64,000 nucleotides of DNA, taken from NCBI GenBank assembly GCA_037954665.1, contig JBBMOL010000387.1:124001-188000 (forward strand). The letters run 5' to 3'. The notes under the pieces are model-generated. The model saw only the letters and a list, made by a program, of their open reading frames with translations, was not told the origin of the DNA and did not search any database. The stretch is from Laguncularia racemosa. Its lineage: Eukaryota; Streptophyta; Magnoliopsida; Myrtales; Combretaceae. The position numbers and the translations under genes are program-made. Shown here piece after piece: positions 21,622 through 32,591 of this stretch (positions within the stretch are counted from its first letter, which is position 1; every line of letters starts with the position of its first letter).

Positions 21622-22383
21622 ATGTCGAGGCAACATTCTCCTGAAGGTGAGAGGGGAAGGATTGATGCTAGGTTAGTAATTGAGGCGTTGAGGAGTGAGA
21701 TAAAGAGGATGTTTGAAGAGGGCATGGAACAAATTCATGAGATAGTGGAGCAAAAACTAGAACAATCTAAAAACGTCTTCCAAGGGTGTAAGAGGGAGAG
21801 TTGTTCTAAGAGAGTACAAAGGGGTGGAGATGAAATGTCTGACGATGAATTTGATGAACCTTCTGTCGGGAGTTATAGAAGATGTGGTGGTAGGAATAGA
21901 GGAACTAGGGTTTGGGAAGATAGAGGAGATAGGAATAGAGAGGATAATCAATTGAGTAGTATAAAGATGAAGATTCCTCCTTTCCAAGGGAAGAATGATC
22001 CCGAGGCGTACTTAAAGTGGGAGAAGAAGGTAGAGATGGTGTTTGATTGTCACAATTATAGTGGGAGAAAGAAAGTGAAGCTTGCTGCCATTGAATTTTC
22101 AGATTATGCCATAGTGTGGTGGGATCAATTGATGTTGAATAGAAGAAGGAATGGCGAACCAACTATTGAGTCTTGGGAAGAGATGAAGAGGGTGATGAAG
22201 AAGCGGTTTGTGCCTGTGTATTACTATCGTGAATTACACAACAAATTGCAAACTCTTAAGCAGGGAAGCCGAAGTATGGATGAGTATTTCAAGGAGATGG
22301 AGGTTACTATGATTAAGGCGAGCTTTAAATGTGTAGGTGAAGGAAGAAGAGGAGGTGCAACGAGAGAATGTCTTTCATACTAG
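21622..22383 (+). pseudogene. X1 gag, internally deleted
   Basis: Gag of the CRM-like family starts at MSRQHSPEGERG. The capsid core is present: IKMKIPPFQGKNDPEAYL, then VWWDQLMLNRRR and RELHNKLQTL. After MEVTMIK the sequence jumps to a point equal to about 25890 in X2. The deletion of ~530 nt removes the end of capsid and the zinc knuckle, and shifts the frame. The product could not package RNA. Confidence 0.85.
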
Positions 22384-22700
22384 ATGTTATCTAAGTGATC
22401 ATATTTGCAGTTTGATCATTGATGGAGGGAGTTGCACTAATGTGGTGAGTACTTTTATTGTCGAGAGGCTAGGACTCAAGACTACTAAACACCCTAGTCC
22501 ATATAAATTGCAGTGGCTAAATGATAGTGGCGAGACTAAGGTGAGTAAGCAAGCCTTGATTGCTTTTCGCATTGGTAGGTATGAGGATGAGGTGTTATGC
22601 GATGTAGTGTCGATGCAAGCGTATCATGTGTTGTTGGGGAGGCCATGGTAGCTTGATAGGAAGGTTGTTCATGATGGCTTTTCTAACAAGTATATGCTTG
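22337..22700 (+). pseudogene. X1 protease
   Basis: Aspartic-protease region with HTRCYL, LIIDGGSCTNVVS (active site DGGS in place of the usual DSGA, normal for this lineage), GRYEDEVLCDVV and LLGRPW. It stops at a TAG right after GRPW (CAA in X2), and another stop follows in KYMLVH. A linker rich in K and E follows (22780-22910). Confidence 0.8.
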
Positions 22701-22933
22701 TTCACTAAAGGAAAAGCTTTAATCTTAAACCGTTAACACCTAAACAAGTGTATGAGGATCAGTTGCAGCTACAATAGTCTTTTGCAAAATATAAGGTGAG
22801 TGAAAAACAGAGGGAGAGTGAGAGAGCAAAAGATAGTGAGAAAGAAAAGGAACCTAAAAGTCGATATCAAAAGGAAAAAGAGAGGAAGTCTAGAGAGAGC
22901 GTGAGAGACTAAGTTGAAGGGGGATCAACTTTA

Positions 22934-23319
22934 GTGGTGAGTGAAAAGGAGAGTACAGCCTTGCAAAAGGAGAGTTGTGTGGCAAGAGAGAGTGTAGTGA
23001 GGAGAGCGTTAGTGATAAAGCAACCTATGTTGTTGTTGGTTTTTAAGGAAACTTGTTTGAATACTAACGAACTTTTTAACTCCTTGCTTAGTGTGGTTGT
23101 GTCTATTATGCAGGACTTTAAAGATGTCTTCCTTGAGGAGATTCCAAAAGGTTTACCACCTATTCGTGGTATTGAGTACCAGATTGACCTTGTACCTGGA
23201 GCATCTATTCCAAACAAACCAGCTTATAGGAGCAATCCAGAGGACGCAAAGGAACTCCAAAGGCAGGTCAATGAATTAATGGAGAAGGGGTACATGAGAG
23301 AAAGCATGAGCCTATGTGC
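22934..23319 (+). pseudogene. X1 pol, N-terminal part up to the X2 insertion
   Basis: This covers the RT lead-in (QDFKDVFLEEIPKGLPP, RGIEYQIDLVPGASIPNKPA, ELMEKGYMRESMSLC). It is cut at 23319 by the X2 LTR and resumes at 30120 with VPMILVPKKDGS. The ORF continues a few codons into the X2 LTR by chance. Confidence 0.85.
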
Positions 23320-24156
23320 TGATGAGATCCATGATGAGAGTTAAGCTGGAAGAAGGAATGTGGATCCTCTTGAAGTGCCGCCTGGACCGATCACAAGAAG
23401 TCGAGCGAAACGACTCAAGGAAGCACTTAACGGGTTGATAAAGGATGTCCATGAAGCCGGGAAGGATAGGGGAAATCATGAAGTTGGAACGGATTGGAAC
23501 AACCATGGGAAGACCCTTACTCTTATACAAGTCACACTGGACACGGGTTGAAGAGGGCGTGTACTTTCAAGGCACGGCCGTGTATGGAGTCAAGCAAATC
23601 CACAGAAAGATACACAGCCAAAGTACACGGGCGTGTATGTTGCCAGAAGTTGCACAGAAAGATACACGGCCAAAGTACACGGGCGTGTATGTTGCCTGAA
23701 GTTGCATAGAAAGGTATACGGCCAAAGTACACGAGTGTGTACACGGCCGTGTATCTCCTGCCGGCCAGCTTGTTCTGTTTTCGCGTTTTTATGCCACTTA
23801 TCTAAACTACGTCTTTTTAGACTTATCTTACACGAATTGTAACCCTAGTATAAAAGCTCTTAGGGTTTAGAAAAATGGAGAATATACATTTTTGAACATT
23901 AAACACTTTTGAGAAGCTCCTCTCTTGGTTCTTCAAGAACTAAATCGAACTTATCGGATTGATTTCCGTGGCGTTCATCCCGACTTATCAATCGGTCTTT
24001 CATCCCGATTGTAGCGTCTTCATTTATACCAAGGTTCTTGTCTTGCTTATAGACAACGGGTCGCGGTTTCCACTTTAGGTGTTTGGGCGTCTTAGGCAAC
24101 GAATTTCCGAACGTATTGGTATTAGGTTTCGTCACAGGTTGGCATGGTTCGTATCA
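23320..24156 (+). repeat. 5' LTR of X2 (837 bp)
   Basis: It runs from TGATGAGATCC to TTCGTATCA. It contains CACGGCCGTG at 23573-23582, a three-unit tandem repeat (23601-23755), and AACCCTAG-TATAAAA (TATA 23849-23855). Confidence 0.9.
23601..23755 (+). repeat. 52-bp tandem repeat in the X2 5' LTR, three units
   Basis: Units begin CACAGAAAGATACAC, CACAGAAAGATACAC and CATAGAAAGGTATAC at 23601, 23653 and 23705. Each carries GGCC or AGCC, then AAAGTACACGGGCGTGTA, so each can form a TACACG/CGTGTA hairpin. The 3' LTR repeats it (29559-29715). X1 LTRs lack the amplification. Confidence 0.75.
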
Positions 24157-24159
24157 GTT

Positions 24160-24171
24160 TGGTATCAGAGC
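24160..24171 (+). other. Primer-binding site of X2 (tRNA-iMet)
   Basis: TGGTATCAGAGC is a perfect match to the standard iMet primer site, 3 nt after the LTR. Confidence 0.9.
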
Positions 24172-24667
24172 TTAGGTTTATCAAAACATCAAGTTCGGTT
24201 GAGGAAGGTAACATCAAAACCCTAACTCCAATCGTTCATATCCATTGTTAGCATTCAATTTCGTAGTATTCATTGTCTATTGATAGTGTAGTATCTACTA
24301 GTCACTAGTCGATTGTTAAAAAAAAAAAAGAGAGTAAAAATCACGACAAAAAAAAAGAAGAGAAAAGAAAAGAAAGAGAAACGTGATCAAAAGCAAAAAC
24401 AGAGACAAAAAAAAAATCTGATAGAAAAATAGAGGAATATTTACGAACCCTAGAGTTGTTTTGAATTCTACGGAAGGGGATTGGTGTAGTTCGGGTTAGT
24501 TCCAAGAGAATTGAGAAGAGGAGTTAGCGAGTTGATATCATCGTTGTTTGTGAGAATATACGAGTAATTGTGTGATATCATCATTTGAGCGAAACACGTA
24601 AGGGAGTGTATCGTGAGGTTTAATTATATATATATTTGTGTTAGTACTAATCTTTTCTACAGGGACT

Positions 24668-26177
24668 ATGTCGAGACAACATTCTCCTGAAGGTGAGAGG
24701 GGAAGGTTGATGCTAGGTTAGTAATTGAGGCGTTGAGGGGTGAAATGAAGAGGATTTTCCAAGAGGGAATGGAACAAATTCATGAGACGGTAGAGCAAAG
24801 ACTAGAGCAATCCACAAACGTATTCCCAGGGCGTAAGAGGGAGAGTCGTTCTAGGAGAGTACCGAGGGGTGGAGATGAAATGTCAGATGATGACTTTGAT
24901 GAGCCTTCTGCTGGGAGTTATAGAGGTTATAGTGGTCGAAATAGAGGAACTAGGGATTGGGAAGATAGAGGAGATAGGAATAGAGAGGATGATCAATTGA
25001 GTAGCATAAAGATGAAGATTCCTCCTTTCCAAGGGAAGAATGATCCCGAGGCGTACTTAGAGTGGGAGAAAAAGGTGGAGATGGTGTTTGATTGTCACAA
25101 CTATAGTGGGAGAAAGAAAGTAAAACTTGCTGCCATTGAATTTTCGGATTATGCTATAGTGTGGTGGGATCAATTAATGTTAAATAGAAGGAGGAGTGGC
25201 GAGCCACCTATTGAGTCTTGGGAAGAGATGAAAAGGGTGATGAAGAAGCAGTTTGTACCTGCGTATTACTATCGTGAATTGCACAACAAGTTGCAAACTC
25301 TGAGGTAGGGAAGCCGAGTGTAGATGAGTATTTCAAGGAGATGGAAGTTACTATGATTAGGGCGAATGTAGAGGACGATAGAGAGGCTACAATGGCTAGA
25401 TTTCTTGCTGGGTTGAATAGAGAAATCCAAAATGTTGTTGAATTGCAGCATTATGTAGAATTGGAGGATATGGTCCACATGGCTATAAAAGTTGAGAACC
25501 AGCACAAGAGGAGAGGTAGTAGTAATGCACGGTTGCAACAGGGTAATGGTTCATCCACTTGGAAGACTAATCAATGGAAGAAGGAAGAAAAGCCTTTACC
25601 CACCAAACCAAAAGGGGAGCTGAGGCAAGCGGGTTCTACTCTCGGTAATCAAGGTAACCTTGAATCTTCTACTTCTAGAAATCGTGACATTAGATGTTTT
25701 AAATGTCAAGGTAGAGGCCATATTGCTAGTCAATGTCCAAATAGGCGTGTGATGATTTTGCGAGATGATGGAGAGTATGAGACCGAGGGGGATAATGAAG
25801 AAGATGATATGCCACCATTAGAGGATGCTAGTGATGATGAGGAGCCTGCAATGGGAAGGCTAGTGGCAGTAGTGAAGAGAGCTTTGAATGTGCAGGTGAA
25901 GGAAGAAGAGGAGGTGCAAAGGGAGAATATATTTCATACTAGATGTTATCTAGAAGATCACATTTGTAGTTTGATTATTGATGGGGGAAGTTGCACCAAT
26001 GTAGTGAGTAACTTTATTGTTGAGAGGCTGGGGCTCAAAACTGTTAGACACCCTAGTCCATATAAATTGCAGTGGTTGAATGATAGTGGTGAGACTAAGG
26101 TAAGTAAGCAAGCCTTGATTGGGTTTCGCATTGGTAGGTATGAGAATGAGGTGTTATGTGATGTAGTGCCAATGTAA
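24668..26177 (+). pseudogene. X2 gag and protease
   Basis: The start ATG is 24668-24670 (MSRQHSPEGERG). One-base deletions relative to X1 near 24709 and 25320 shift the frame, and a TAG occurs at about 25306-25308. Capsid is read in two frames (24733-25308 and 25341 onward). A zinc knuckle CFKCQGRGHIASQC lies at about 25695-25736, followed by a DE-rich linker. The protease has HTRCYL and LIIDGGSCTNVV. A TAA at about 26175-26177 replaces the CAA kept in X1. Confidence 0.88.
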
Positions 26178-26186
26178 GCATGTCAT

Positions 26187-27391
26187 GTGTTATTGGGGAG
26201 GCCATGGCAATTTAATAGGAAGGTTGTGCATGATGGCTTTTCTAACAAATATATGCTTGTTCACCAAGGGAAGAGCTTTAATCTTAAACCGTTAACGCCT
26301 AAGCAGGTGTATGAGGACCAGTTGCAGCTACAACAGTCGTTTGCAAAACACAAGGTGAATGAAAAGCAGAGTGAGAGTGAGCAAAAGACAATGAGAAGAA
26401 AAAGGAATATAAAAGTCAAGATCAAAAGGAAAAGGAGAGGAAGGCTGGAAAGAGTGTGAGAGGCCAAGTTGAAGGGGGATCAACTTTGGTGGTGAGTGAA
26501 AAGGAGAGGGCAGCCTTGCAAAAGGAGAGTTATGTGGCAAGAGCGAGTGTAGTAAGGAGAGCGTTAGTGATGAGGCAACCTATGTTGTTGCTGGTTTTTA
26601 AAGAAACATGTTTGACTACTAACGAATTATCTAAGTCTTTGCCTAGTGTGGTTGTGTCTCTTGTGCAGGACTTTGAAGATGTCTTTCCTGAGGAGATTCC
26701 AAAGGGATTACCACCTGTTCGTGGTATTGAGCACTAGATTGACCTTGTACCCGGAGCATCGATTCCAAACAAGCCAGCTTATAGGAGCAATCCGGAGGAG
26801 ACAAAGGAACTCTAAAGGCAGGTCGATGAACTAATGGAGATGGGGTACGTGAGAGAAAGCATGAGTCCATGTGCAGTGCCTGTGATCTTGGTGCCTAAGA
26901 AGGATGGGACATGGAGAATGTGTGTTGACTGTCGCGCCATCAACAACATCACGGTAAAGTATCGTCATCCCATTCCTCGCTTAGATGACATGTTAGATGA
27001 GTTGCATGGGTCTAGTGTCTTTTCTAAAATTGATCTGAAAAGTGGATATCACCAAATTAGAATGAAAGAAGGTGATGAATGGAAAACTGTATTTAAGACA
27101 AAATATGGATTGTATGAGTGGTTAGTAATGCCTTTCGGGTTAACTAATGCACCTAGTACTTTTATGAGACTTATGAACCATGTTTTGAGGACATTTATTG
27201 GAAAATTTGTGGTTGTCTATTTTGATGACATTCTTATTTACAGCAAAAGTTTGGAAAATCATATGTCACACTTGAGAGATGTTTTAGAAGTGCTTCGAAA
27301 GGAACAATTATATGCTAACCTCAAGAAGTGCACTTTTTGCACAGACAAACTTGTGTTTCTTGGTTTTGTTGTTAGTGCGCAGGGAATATAG
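26187..27391 (+). pseudogene. X2 protease end, linker and reverse transcriptase
   Basis: LLGRPW ends the protease. A K/E-rich linker with a one-base deletion near 26385 follows, then RT. RT reads VPVILVPKKDGTWRMCVDCR, FSKIDLKSGYHQIRM, MPFGLTNAPSTFM and the catalytic YFDD at 27218-27229. Stops: TAG in the DLVPGA lead-in (26735-26737), TAA at about 26812 and TAG at 27389-27391. X1 keeps a sense codon at the first two and last of these. Confidence 0.88.
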
Positions 27392-27418
27392 GTTGATGAA
27401 GAAAAGGTTCGTGTGATC

Positions 27419-29362
27419 TAAGAATGGCCTAGTCCAACCAATGTAAGTAATGTGCGGAGTTTCCATGGACTAGCGAGCTTTTACAGGAGATTTGTGAAGG
27501 ATTTCAGCACCATTGCAACACCACTTACTGAGGTAATTAAGAAGAACGTGGGGTTCAGCTGGGGAGAGCAACAAGAGAAGGCCTTTCAGACGCTTAAAAA
27601 TAAGCTGACTCAGGTGCCATTACTTGCTTTACATAACTTTGCTAAAACGTTTGAAATTGAGTGTGATGCTTCAGGATTAGGTATTGGAGCAGTGCTTATG
27701 CAGGAGAGAAGACCGATTGCATTCTTTAGCGAGAAGCTAAGTGGGGCAACCTTGAATTACCCTACTTACGACAAGGAGCTATATGCATTGGTTCGAGCCC
27801 TGGAGACGTGGCAACACTACCTTTGGCCAAAAGAGTTCGTGATCCACACTGATCATGAATCCTTGAAGTATTTGAAGGGGCAACACAAGCTGAACAAAAG
27901 GCATACTCGTTGGGTGGAGTTCATCGAAACATTTCCATATGTCATCCACTATAAGCAAGGTAAAGAGAATGTAGTTGCTGATGCACTTTCTAGAAGGTAT
28001 ACTCTTATCTCTACTCTTAGTTCTAGACTTCTTGGTTTTGAGCACATTAAGGAGTTATATGCTGTTGATCGAGATTTTTGTGAGGAGTATGTGCAATGTG
28101 AGAAGGGTGGGCATGGAAAATTTTATAAACATGACGGATTCTTGTTTAGGGAGAGTAAACTGTGCATTCCAATTTGTTCTCTAAGAGAATTACTTGTGAG
28201 GGAGTCTCATGGAGGAGGTTTAATGGGACACTTTGGAGTAGCTAAAACATTAGGGGTATTGCAGGAACACTTCTATTGGCCTCACATGAAACGAGATGTT
28301 GAGAGGATTTGTGAGAGATGTGTTACATGTAAGCAAGCGAAATCTAGAGTCCAACCTCAAGGGCTTTACACCCTACTTCCCATTCCTCATGAGCCTTGGG
28401 TAGATATTTCTATGGATTTTATGTTAGGATTACCCAGGTCTAGACATGGTCGGGATTCTGTTTTTGTAGTTGTTGATAGGTTTTCTAAAATGGCACATTT
28501 CATTCCTTGTAACAAAACGGATGATGCTTGTAATATTGCTAATTTATTCTTTAGGGAAGTTGTGCAATTGCATGGTATGCCTAGAACAATTGTATCAGAT
28601 AGGGATGCTAAGTTCTTAAGCTACTTTTGGAAGACTTTGTGGACTAAGTTAGGAACTAAGTTATTGTTTTCTACTACTTGTCATCTACAGATTGATGGTC
28701 AAACTGAGGTAGTGAATCGAACTTTATCTACTTTGTTAAGGGCTGTAATTAAAAGGAATATTAAAAGTTGGGAGGATTGTTTGCCGCATGTTGAATTTGC
28801 CTATAACTGTATAGAGCATTTTGCTACTAAATTTTCTCCTTTTGAAATTGTGTATGGTTTTAATCCACTAACTCCTTTGGATTTATCACCTTTGCCTATT
28901 TCTGAGTATGTTAATTTAGATGGCAAGAAGAAGGCCGAATTTGTTCAACAGATCCATGAGAAGGCAAGGCTGAACATTGAACGGCGAACAGAGCAGTATG
29001 TGAAACAAGCCAACAAGGGTCGTCGACAAGCTGTTTTTGAACCTGGAGATTGGGTTTGGGTTCACATGCGCAAAGAGCGGTTTCCTGTGCAGCGTCGATC
29101 TAAACTACTTCCTAGAGGCGATGGACCATTTCAAGTTCTTGAGCGCATCAACGACAATGCATACAAGATAGATTTGCCTGGTGAGTATCAAGTAAGTGCC
29201 ACATTTAATGTTACTGATCTGAGTCCTTTTGATGTAGGTGACGATTTGAGGACAAATCCTTTTCAAGAGGAGGGGAATGATGAGATCCATGATGATAGTC
29301 AAGCTGGAAGAAGGAATGTGGATCCTCTTGAAGTGCTGCCTGGACCGATCACAAGAAGTTGA
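27419..29362 (+). pseudogene. X2 RNase H and integrase, running into the 3' LTR
   Basis: RT connection and RNase H: VRSFHGLASFYRRFVKDFS, ECDASGLGIGAVL, YDKELYALVRALETW and HTDHESLKYL. Integrase zinc region: HGGGLMGHFGVAKTLGVL, then CERCVTC. Core: DISMDF, SDRDAKFLSYFW and DGQTEVVNRTL, so the DDE triad is visible. The C-terminal part ends FNVTDLSPFDVGDDLRTNPF. The 636-codon frame from 27452 is intact until TGA 29360-29362, about 85 nt inside the 3' LTR. It is preceded by an in-frame TAA (27419-27421) that X1 shares. Confidence 0.9.
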
Positions 29363-30114
29363 GTGAAATGACTCAAGGAAGCACTTAACGGGTTGATAAA
29401 GGATGTCCATGAAGCCGGGAAGGATGGGGGCAATCATGAAGTTGGAACGGATTGGAACAACCATGGGAAGACACTTGCTCTTATACAAGTCACACCGGAC
29501 ACGGGTTGAAGAGGACGTGTACTTTTAAGGCACGACTGTGTATGGAGTCAAGCAAATCCACAGAAAGATACACAGCCAAAGTACACGGGCGTGTATGTTG
29601 CCAGAAGTTGCACAGAAAGATATACGGCCAAAGTACACGGGCGTGTATGTTGCTAGAAGTTGCACAGAAAGGTACATGGCCAAAGTACACGGGCGTGTAC
29701 ACGACTGTGTATCCCTTGCCGGCCAGCTTGTTCTGTTTTCGCGTTTTTACGCCACTTATCTAAACTACGTCTTTTTGGACTTGTCTTACATGAATTGTAA
29801 CCCTAGTATAAAAGCTCCTAGGGTTTAGAACAATGGAGAATATACATTTTTGAACGTTAAACACTTTTGAGAGGCTCCTCTCTTGGTTCTTCAAGAACTA
29901 AATCGAACTTATCGGATTGATTTCCGTGGCGTTCATCCCTACTTATCAATCAGTCTTTCATCCCGATTGTGGCGTCTTCATTTATACCAAGGTTCTTGTC
30001 TCGCTTATAGACAACGGGTCGTGGTTTCCACTTTAGGTGTTTGGGCGTCTTAAGCAACGAATTTCTGAACATATTGGTATTGGGTTTCGTCACGGGTTAG
30101 CGTGGTTCGTATCA
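29278..30114 (+). repeat. 3' LTR of X2 (837 bp)
   Basis: It begins TGATGAGATCC directly after CAAGAGGAGGGGAA (polypurine tract, 29264-29277) and ends GTTCGTATCA. It has the same internal repeat and TATA (29807-29813) as the 5' LTR. Confidence 0.9.
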
Positions 30115-30119
30115 TGTGT

Positions 30120-32591
30120 AGTGCCTATGATTTTGGTGCCTAAGAAGGATGGGTCATGGAGAATGTGTGTTAACTGTCGTGCCATCAACAACATCACGGT
30201 AAAGTATCGTCATCCCATTCCTCGCTTAGATGACATGTTAGATGAGTTACATGGGTCTAGTGTCTTTTCCAAAATTGATCTGAAAAGCGGATATCACCAA
30301 ATTAGAATGAAAGAAGGTGATGAATGGAAAACCGCATTTAAGACAAAATATGGATTGTATGAGTGGTTAGTAATGCCTTTCGGTTTAACTAACGCACTTA
30401 GTACTTTTATGAGACTTATGAACCATGTTTTGAGGACTTTTATTGGCAAATTTGTGGTTATCTATTTTGATGATATCCTCATTTACAGCAAGAGTTTGGA
30501 AGACCATATATCTCACTTGAGGGATGTTTTAGAAGTGCTTAAAAAGGATCAATTATATGCTAACCTCAAAAAGTGCTTAAAAAGGAGCAATTATATGCTA
30601 ACCTCAAAAAGTGCACTTTTTGTACAGACAAACTTGTGTTTCTTGGTTTTATTGTTAGTGCACAGGGAATACAGGTTGATGAAGAAAAGATTTGTGCGAT
30701 CTAAGAATGGCTTAGTCTAACTAATGTAAGTAATGTGCGGAGTTTCCATGGACTAGCGAGCTTTTATAGGAGGTTTGTGAAGGATTTCAGCACCATTGCA
30801 GCACCACTTACTAAGGTAATCAAGAAGAACGTGGGGTTCATATGGGGAGAGCAACAAGAGAAGGCCTTTTAAACGCTTAAAAATAAGCTGACTCAAGCGC
30901 CATTACTTGCTTTACCTAATTTCTCTAAATCGTTTGAAATTGAGTGTAATGCTTCAGGATTAGGTATTAGAGCAGTGCTCATGCAAGAGAGAAGACCAAT
31001 TGCATTCTTTAGCGAGAAGCTAAGTGGGGCAACCTTGAACTACCCTACTTATGATAAGGAGTTATATGCATTGGTTCGAGCATTGGAGACTTGGCAACAC
31101 TATCTTTGGCCAAAAGAGTTCGTGATCCATACTGATCATGAATCCTTGAAGTACTTGAAGGGACAACATAAGCTAAACAAAAGGCATGCTCGTTGGGTAA
31201 AGTTCATCGAAACATTTCCCTATGTCATCCACTACAAGCAAGGTAAAGAGAATGTCATTGTTGATGCACTTTCTAGAAGGTATGCTCTTATCTCTACTCT
31301 TAGTTCTAGATTGCTTGGTTTTGAGCACATTAAGGAATTGTATACTGCTGATCGAGATTTTTGTGAAGAGTATGCGCATTGTGAGAAGAGTGGTCATGGT
31401 AAATTTTATAAACATGAAGGATTCTTGTTTAGGGAGAGTAAACTATGCATTCCAAATTGTTCTCTAAGAGAATTATTAGTGAGGGAGTCTCATGGAGGAG
31501 GTTTAATGGGGCATTTTAGAGTAGCTAAAACTTTAGGGGTATTGCAGGAACACTTCTATTGGCCTCACATGAAACGAGATGTTGAGAGGATTTGTGAGCG
31601 ATGTGTCACGTGTAAGCAAGCAAAATCTAGAGTCCAACCTCATGGGCTTTATACCCCACTTCCCATTCCTCATGAGCTTTATACCCCACTTCCCATTCCT
31701 CATGAGCCTTGGGTAGATATTTCCATGGATTTTGTGTTAGGATTACCTAGGTCAAGGCATGGTCGAGATTCTATTTTTGTAGTTGTGGATAGATTTTCTA
31801 AGATGGCACATTTCATTCCTTGCCACAAAACAGATGATGCTTGCAATATTGCTAATTTGTTCTTTAGGGAAGTTGTGAGATTGCATGGTATGCCTAGAAC
31901 AATCGTATCGAATAGAGATGCTAAGTTCTTGAGCTACTTCTGGAAGACCCTGTGGGCTAAGTTAGGAACTAAGCTATTGTTTTTTACTACTTGTCATCCA
32001 CAGACTGATGGTCAAACTGAGGTAGTAAATCAAACTTTTATCTACTTTGTTAAGGGTAGTCATTAAAAAGAACATTAAAAGTTAGGAGGATTGTTTGCCG
32101 CATGTTGAATTTGCCTATAATCACACAATGCATTCTGCTACTAAGTTTACTCCTTTTAAAATTGTGTATGGTTTTAATCCACTAACTCCTTTGGATTTAT
32201 CACCTCTACCGATTTCTGAGTATGTTAATCTAAATGGCAAAAAGAAAGCAGAATTTGTTAAACAGATCCATGAGAAGGCAAGGCTAAACATTGAGCGAAG
32301 AACAGAGCGGTATGTGAAACAAGCCAACAAGGGTCGTCGACAAGCTGTCTTTAAACTTGGAGACTGGGTTTGGGTTCACATGCGCAAAGAGCGGTTTCCT
32401 GTGCAGCGTCGATCTAAATTACTTCCTAAAGGCAATGGACCATTTCAAATTCTTGAGTGCATCAATGATAATGCATACAAGATAGATTTGCTAGGTGAGT
32501 ATCAAGTAAGTGCTACGTTTAATGTTACTGATCCGAGTCCTTTTGATGTAGGCGATGATTTGAGGACAAATCCTTTTCAAGATGAGGGGAA
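30120..32591 (+). pseudogene. X1 pol, remainder: RT, RNase H, integrase
   Basis: This continues X1 RT after X2: VPMILVPKKDGS, YFDD at 30463-30474. A 38-bp tandem duplication at 30535-30612 breaks the frame. TAA 30702-30704 is at the same codon as in X2. A further TAA lies near 30869. RNase H and integrase are open from 30975 to 32066, with an in-frame 33-bp (11-residue) duplication of LYTPLPIPHE at about 31647-31710. The expected SDRD is changed to SNRD, losing a catalytic Asp. An extra T near 32038 causes a frameshift, and the integrase C-terminus continues at 32095. The element cannot be autonomous. Confidence 0.88.

Larger units (their letters stand above)
23320..30114 (+). mobile_element. 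CRM-like chromovirus X2, full length, nested in X1
   Basis: Two 837-bp LTRs (23320-24156 and 29278-30114) enclose a perfect iMet primer site, gag, protease, RT, RNase H, integrase and polypurine tract. The flanks TGTGC (23315-23319) and TGTGT (30115-30119) form a 5-bp target duplication with one later change. Removing X2 rejoins the X1 RT sequence exactly. By eye the LTRs differ at roughly 5% of sites in their first 270 bases, mostly C/T, so X2 is older than the Athila insertion at 1-9305. Confidence 0.92.

Noticed and set aside
23532..23744. Frames in both strands over the X2 LTR repeat, and matching ones at 29490-29702
   Set aside because: They are tandem-repeat translations (MLPEVAQK-type), not proteins.
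23601..23755. Regular repeats as a CRISPR-like array
   Set aside because: A 52-bp direct tandem repeat without unique spacers inside a plant LTR; not CRISPR.
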